Shown here piece after piece: positions 6,235 through 7,398 of a stretch of 7,398 bases of DNA. Where the stretch lies: NCBI GenBank assembly GCA_964623315.1, contig CAZUSU010000047.1, positions 1 through 7,398 on the forward strand, in the 5' to 3' direction. How positions within the stretch are numbered: the first letter of the stretch is position 1; the number at the start of each line of letters is the position of its first letter. The stretch comes from CAZUSU01 sp964623315 (GTDB lineage: Bacteria; Patescibacteriota; Patescibacteriia; Magasanikbacterales; 2-02-FULL-50-9b). The notes beneath the pieces are model-generated. The model had not been told where the DNA came from, ran no database searches, and saw nothing but the letters and a program-made list of their open reading frames with translations. A program made the translations under genes and the position numbers.

Positions 6235-6243
6235 AGTATAGCA
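6235..6243 (-). promoter_or_regulatory. Extended -10 promoter of the lipoprotein pair
   Basis: On the minus strand TGC-TATACT (6243 to 6235) is a good extended -10 element, one base off TATAAT. The hexamers 17-18 bases upstream (TATGGG/TTATGG) are poor -35 boxes; a TTGACG at 6267-6272 is 26 bases away, too far to pair. Only 10 bases separate the -10 from the ATG at 6224, so a start 7 bases downstream (A at 6228) would give a leader of about 4 bases. There is no Shine-Dalgarno sequence in between. Confidence 0.6.
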
Positions 6244-6296
6244 CATCACTACTCGGACCCATAATACGTCAAGGCCTTATGCTGTTGATAACTTTC

Positions 6297-7398
6297 TCAT
6301 GAGACCTCTGAAAAAGTAGTAGATTTTCGTTGAACGGGCTGCTGTATTACCCCGCCGCCCATACACTCATCTCTCCGATACAACACGGCAAATTGTCCGG
6401 CGGTTATGGCGCGCTGTGGCTCTCTCATTTCTAGCAGAATGCAGTGGTCGCTATAGCTCCACGATGAAATTTCCTGTAGTGGTTGACGGTGCCTCAATCG
6501 GGCGTACAGTTTTTCACCGCTTTCGGGTGGGCAAATCCAGTGCACAAAATTCACCGAAACGTGTGTTGAAAACAGTGCCGGATCAGTATCTTCTCCCACA
6601 ATCAATTCATTGGTTTCAAAATTTTTGCGAATCACATACAACGGCGCGGTGCCACCGGTCAAACCAAAACCGTGGCGCTGGCCAATGGTGTACCACTGAA
6701 GGCCGTCATGTTCGCCAATTTTTTTTCCGCTTGTGGTGACGATGGCGCCATGCGACGGTTTAACACAGTCCGTAAGCAATTCTTTGATCGGCGCTTTGCC
6801 CACAAAACACACGCCGGTTGAATCTTTTTTTTCCGCGACTGGCAGACCGGCGGCGCGCGCAATTTGGCGCACTTCGGTTTTTTGTAAGTGACCTATCGGA
6901 AATAACGTATGGCGCAAGGCATCCGGCGCAACTTGACACAAAAAATACGTCTGGTCTTTTTCTTCATCAGCGGCGCGCAGTAGGCGGCCGGTGCCATCGG
7001 TTTGCGCATAGTGCCCCGTTGCAATAAAATCCGCGCCTGCCGCGCGCGCGCGTTCAAAAAATGCGCCGAATTTAATGTGCGAATTACACAACACATCCGG
7101 ATTTGGTGTGCGGCCGGCCGCATATTCATCTTTAAAATATTGGAACACATCACGCCGATATTCTTCTTCAAAATCCCAACGCTCTATGGGAATTTTGAGG
7201 TGCGCCGCCACGCGCACCGCATCACGCCATTCCGGAGTCCAACACGGCGTATATTCCCCATTGGACATCACCATCTTGGTAAAGTTTTTCATGAAAATAG
7301 CATGGACATCATATCCAGCTTCAATTAAAAGATGCGCGCTCACCGCCGAGTCAACGCCGCCGGAAATGCCGATGAAAACCTTTTTTTGAGGAGAGGTG
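6297..7398 (-). CDS. mnmA: tRNA-specific 2-thiouridylase MnmA (5' end cut by window edge)
   Basis: MnmA activates C2 of the wobble uridine U34 in tRNA-Lys, -Glu and -Gln with ATP and inserts sulfur passed on as a cysteine persulfide; it is cytoplasmic. The frame is open to the window edge and 366 residues are visible, so with E. coli MnmA at about 368 aa only a few N-terminal residues are missing. A GTG at 7343 is not the true start, because the ATP-binding P-loop SGGVDS lies upstream of it (visible residues 12-17, 7347-7364). The two catalytic cysteines are in place: Cys104 in TPNPDVLCN (codon 7086-7088) and Cys197 in STGVCFVG (codon 6807-6809). IATGHYAQ and GLTGGTAPLYVI also fit the family, and the C-terminal GGGVI is typical. 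Stop is TGA at 6297-6299. A 72-base gap with no obvious terminator separates it from the next gene. Family assignment is very secure. Confidence 0.97.
   Translation of the reverse strand, partial: TSPQKKVFIGISGGVDSAVSAHLLIEAGYDVHAIFMKNFTKMVMSNGEYTPCWTPEWRDAVRVAAHLKIPIERWDFEEEYRRDVFQYFKDEYAAGRTPNPDVLCNSHIKFGAFFERARAAGADFIATGHYAQTDGTGRLLRAADEEKDQTYFLCQVAPDALRHTLFPIGHLQKTEVRQIARAAGLPVAEKKDSTGVCFVGKAPIKELLTDCVKPSHGAIVTTSGKKIGEHDGLQWYTIGQRHGFGLTGGTAPLYVIRKNFETNELIVGEDTDPALFSTHVSVNFVHWICPPESGEKLYARLRHRQPLQEISSWSYSDHCILLEMREPQRAITAGQFAVLYRRDECMGGGVIQQPVQRKSTTFSEVS

Noticed and set aside
6265..6280. AAGGCCTT palindrome and TTGACG in the mnmA-lipoprotein gap
   Set aside because: The palindrome is 8 bases without a T-tract, and TTGACG is 26 bases from the -10, too far for a standard promoter.
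6280..6292. TTATCAACA resembling a DnaA box downstream of mnmA
   Set aside because: Single copy, not a perfect match to TTATCCACA, no cluster and no origin-associated genes; expected by chance.

Overview
The window is a tightly packed bacterial chromosome segment. Every gene I can support lies on the minus strand, and non-coding DNA is limited to four gaps of 22 to 81 bases. The features point, as inference only, to a small-genome lineage of the Candidate Phyla Radiation (Patescibacteria/Parcubacteria type): a short alanyl-tRNA synthetase without its usual C-terminal domain, small lipoproteins with a GAGC lipobox, overlapping genes, and no clear Shine-Dalgarno sequence before any visible start. 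No 16S rRNA or ribosomal-protein gene is present to settle taxonomy.

Layout in the direction of transcription (right to left). (1) 7398-6297: mnmA, the tRNA-U34 2-thiouridylase, missing only its first residues at the window edge. (2) 6224-4841: a two-gene unit of unrecognised lipoproteins. It has an extended -10 promoter at 6235-6243 and ends in a strong hairpin at 4798-4828. (3) 4759-55: a four-gene run, alaS, a GtrA-family membrane protein, a family-2 (dolichol-phosphate-sugar-synthase-like) glycosyltransferase, and a polytopic GT-C glycosyltransferase resembling the TMTC/PMT group. Adjacent genes overlap by 4, 23 and 20 bases. A textbook promoter at 4766-4794 stands in front of alaS. (4) 14-1: the first codons of another gene leaving the window, behind a near-consensus promoter (30-58) that overlaps the stop codon of the preceding gene.

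The three envelope genes make biochemical sense together. The GT2 enzyme would load a sugar onto a polyprenyl phosphate inside the cell, the GtrA protein would help move it across the membrane, and the GT-C enzyme would transfer it to an acceptor outside. Order and logic match the gtrA-gtrB-gtrC modules known from phage serotype conversion. Their linkage to alaS is the unusual part.

The most striking signal is regulatory. At all three gene starts with a recognisable promoter, the -10 hexamer ends only 6 to 15 bases before the ATG. Predicted transcripts therefore have leaders of about 0, 4 and 9 bases. Leaderless or near-leaderless translation seems to be the rule here. I found no RNA genes, mobile elements, CRISPR arrays or long repeats.
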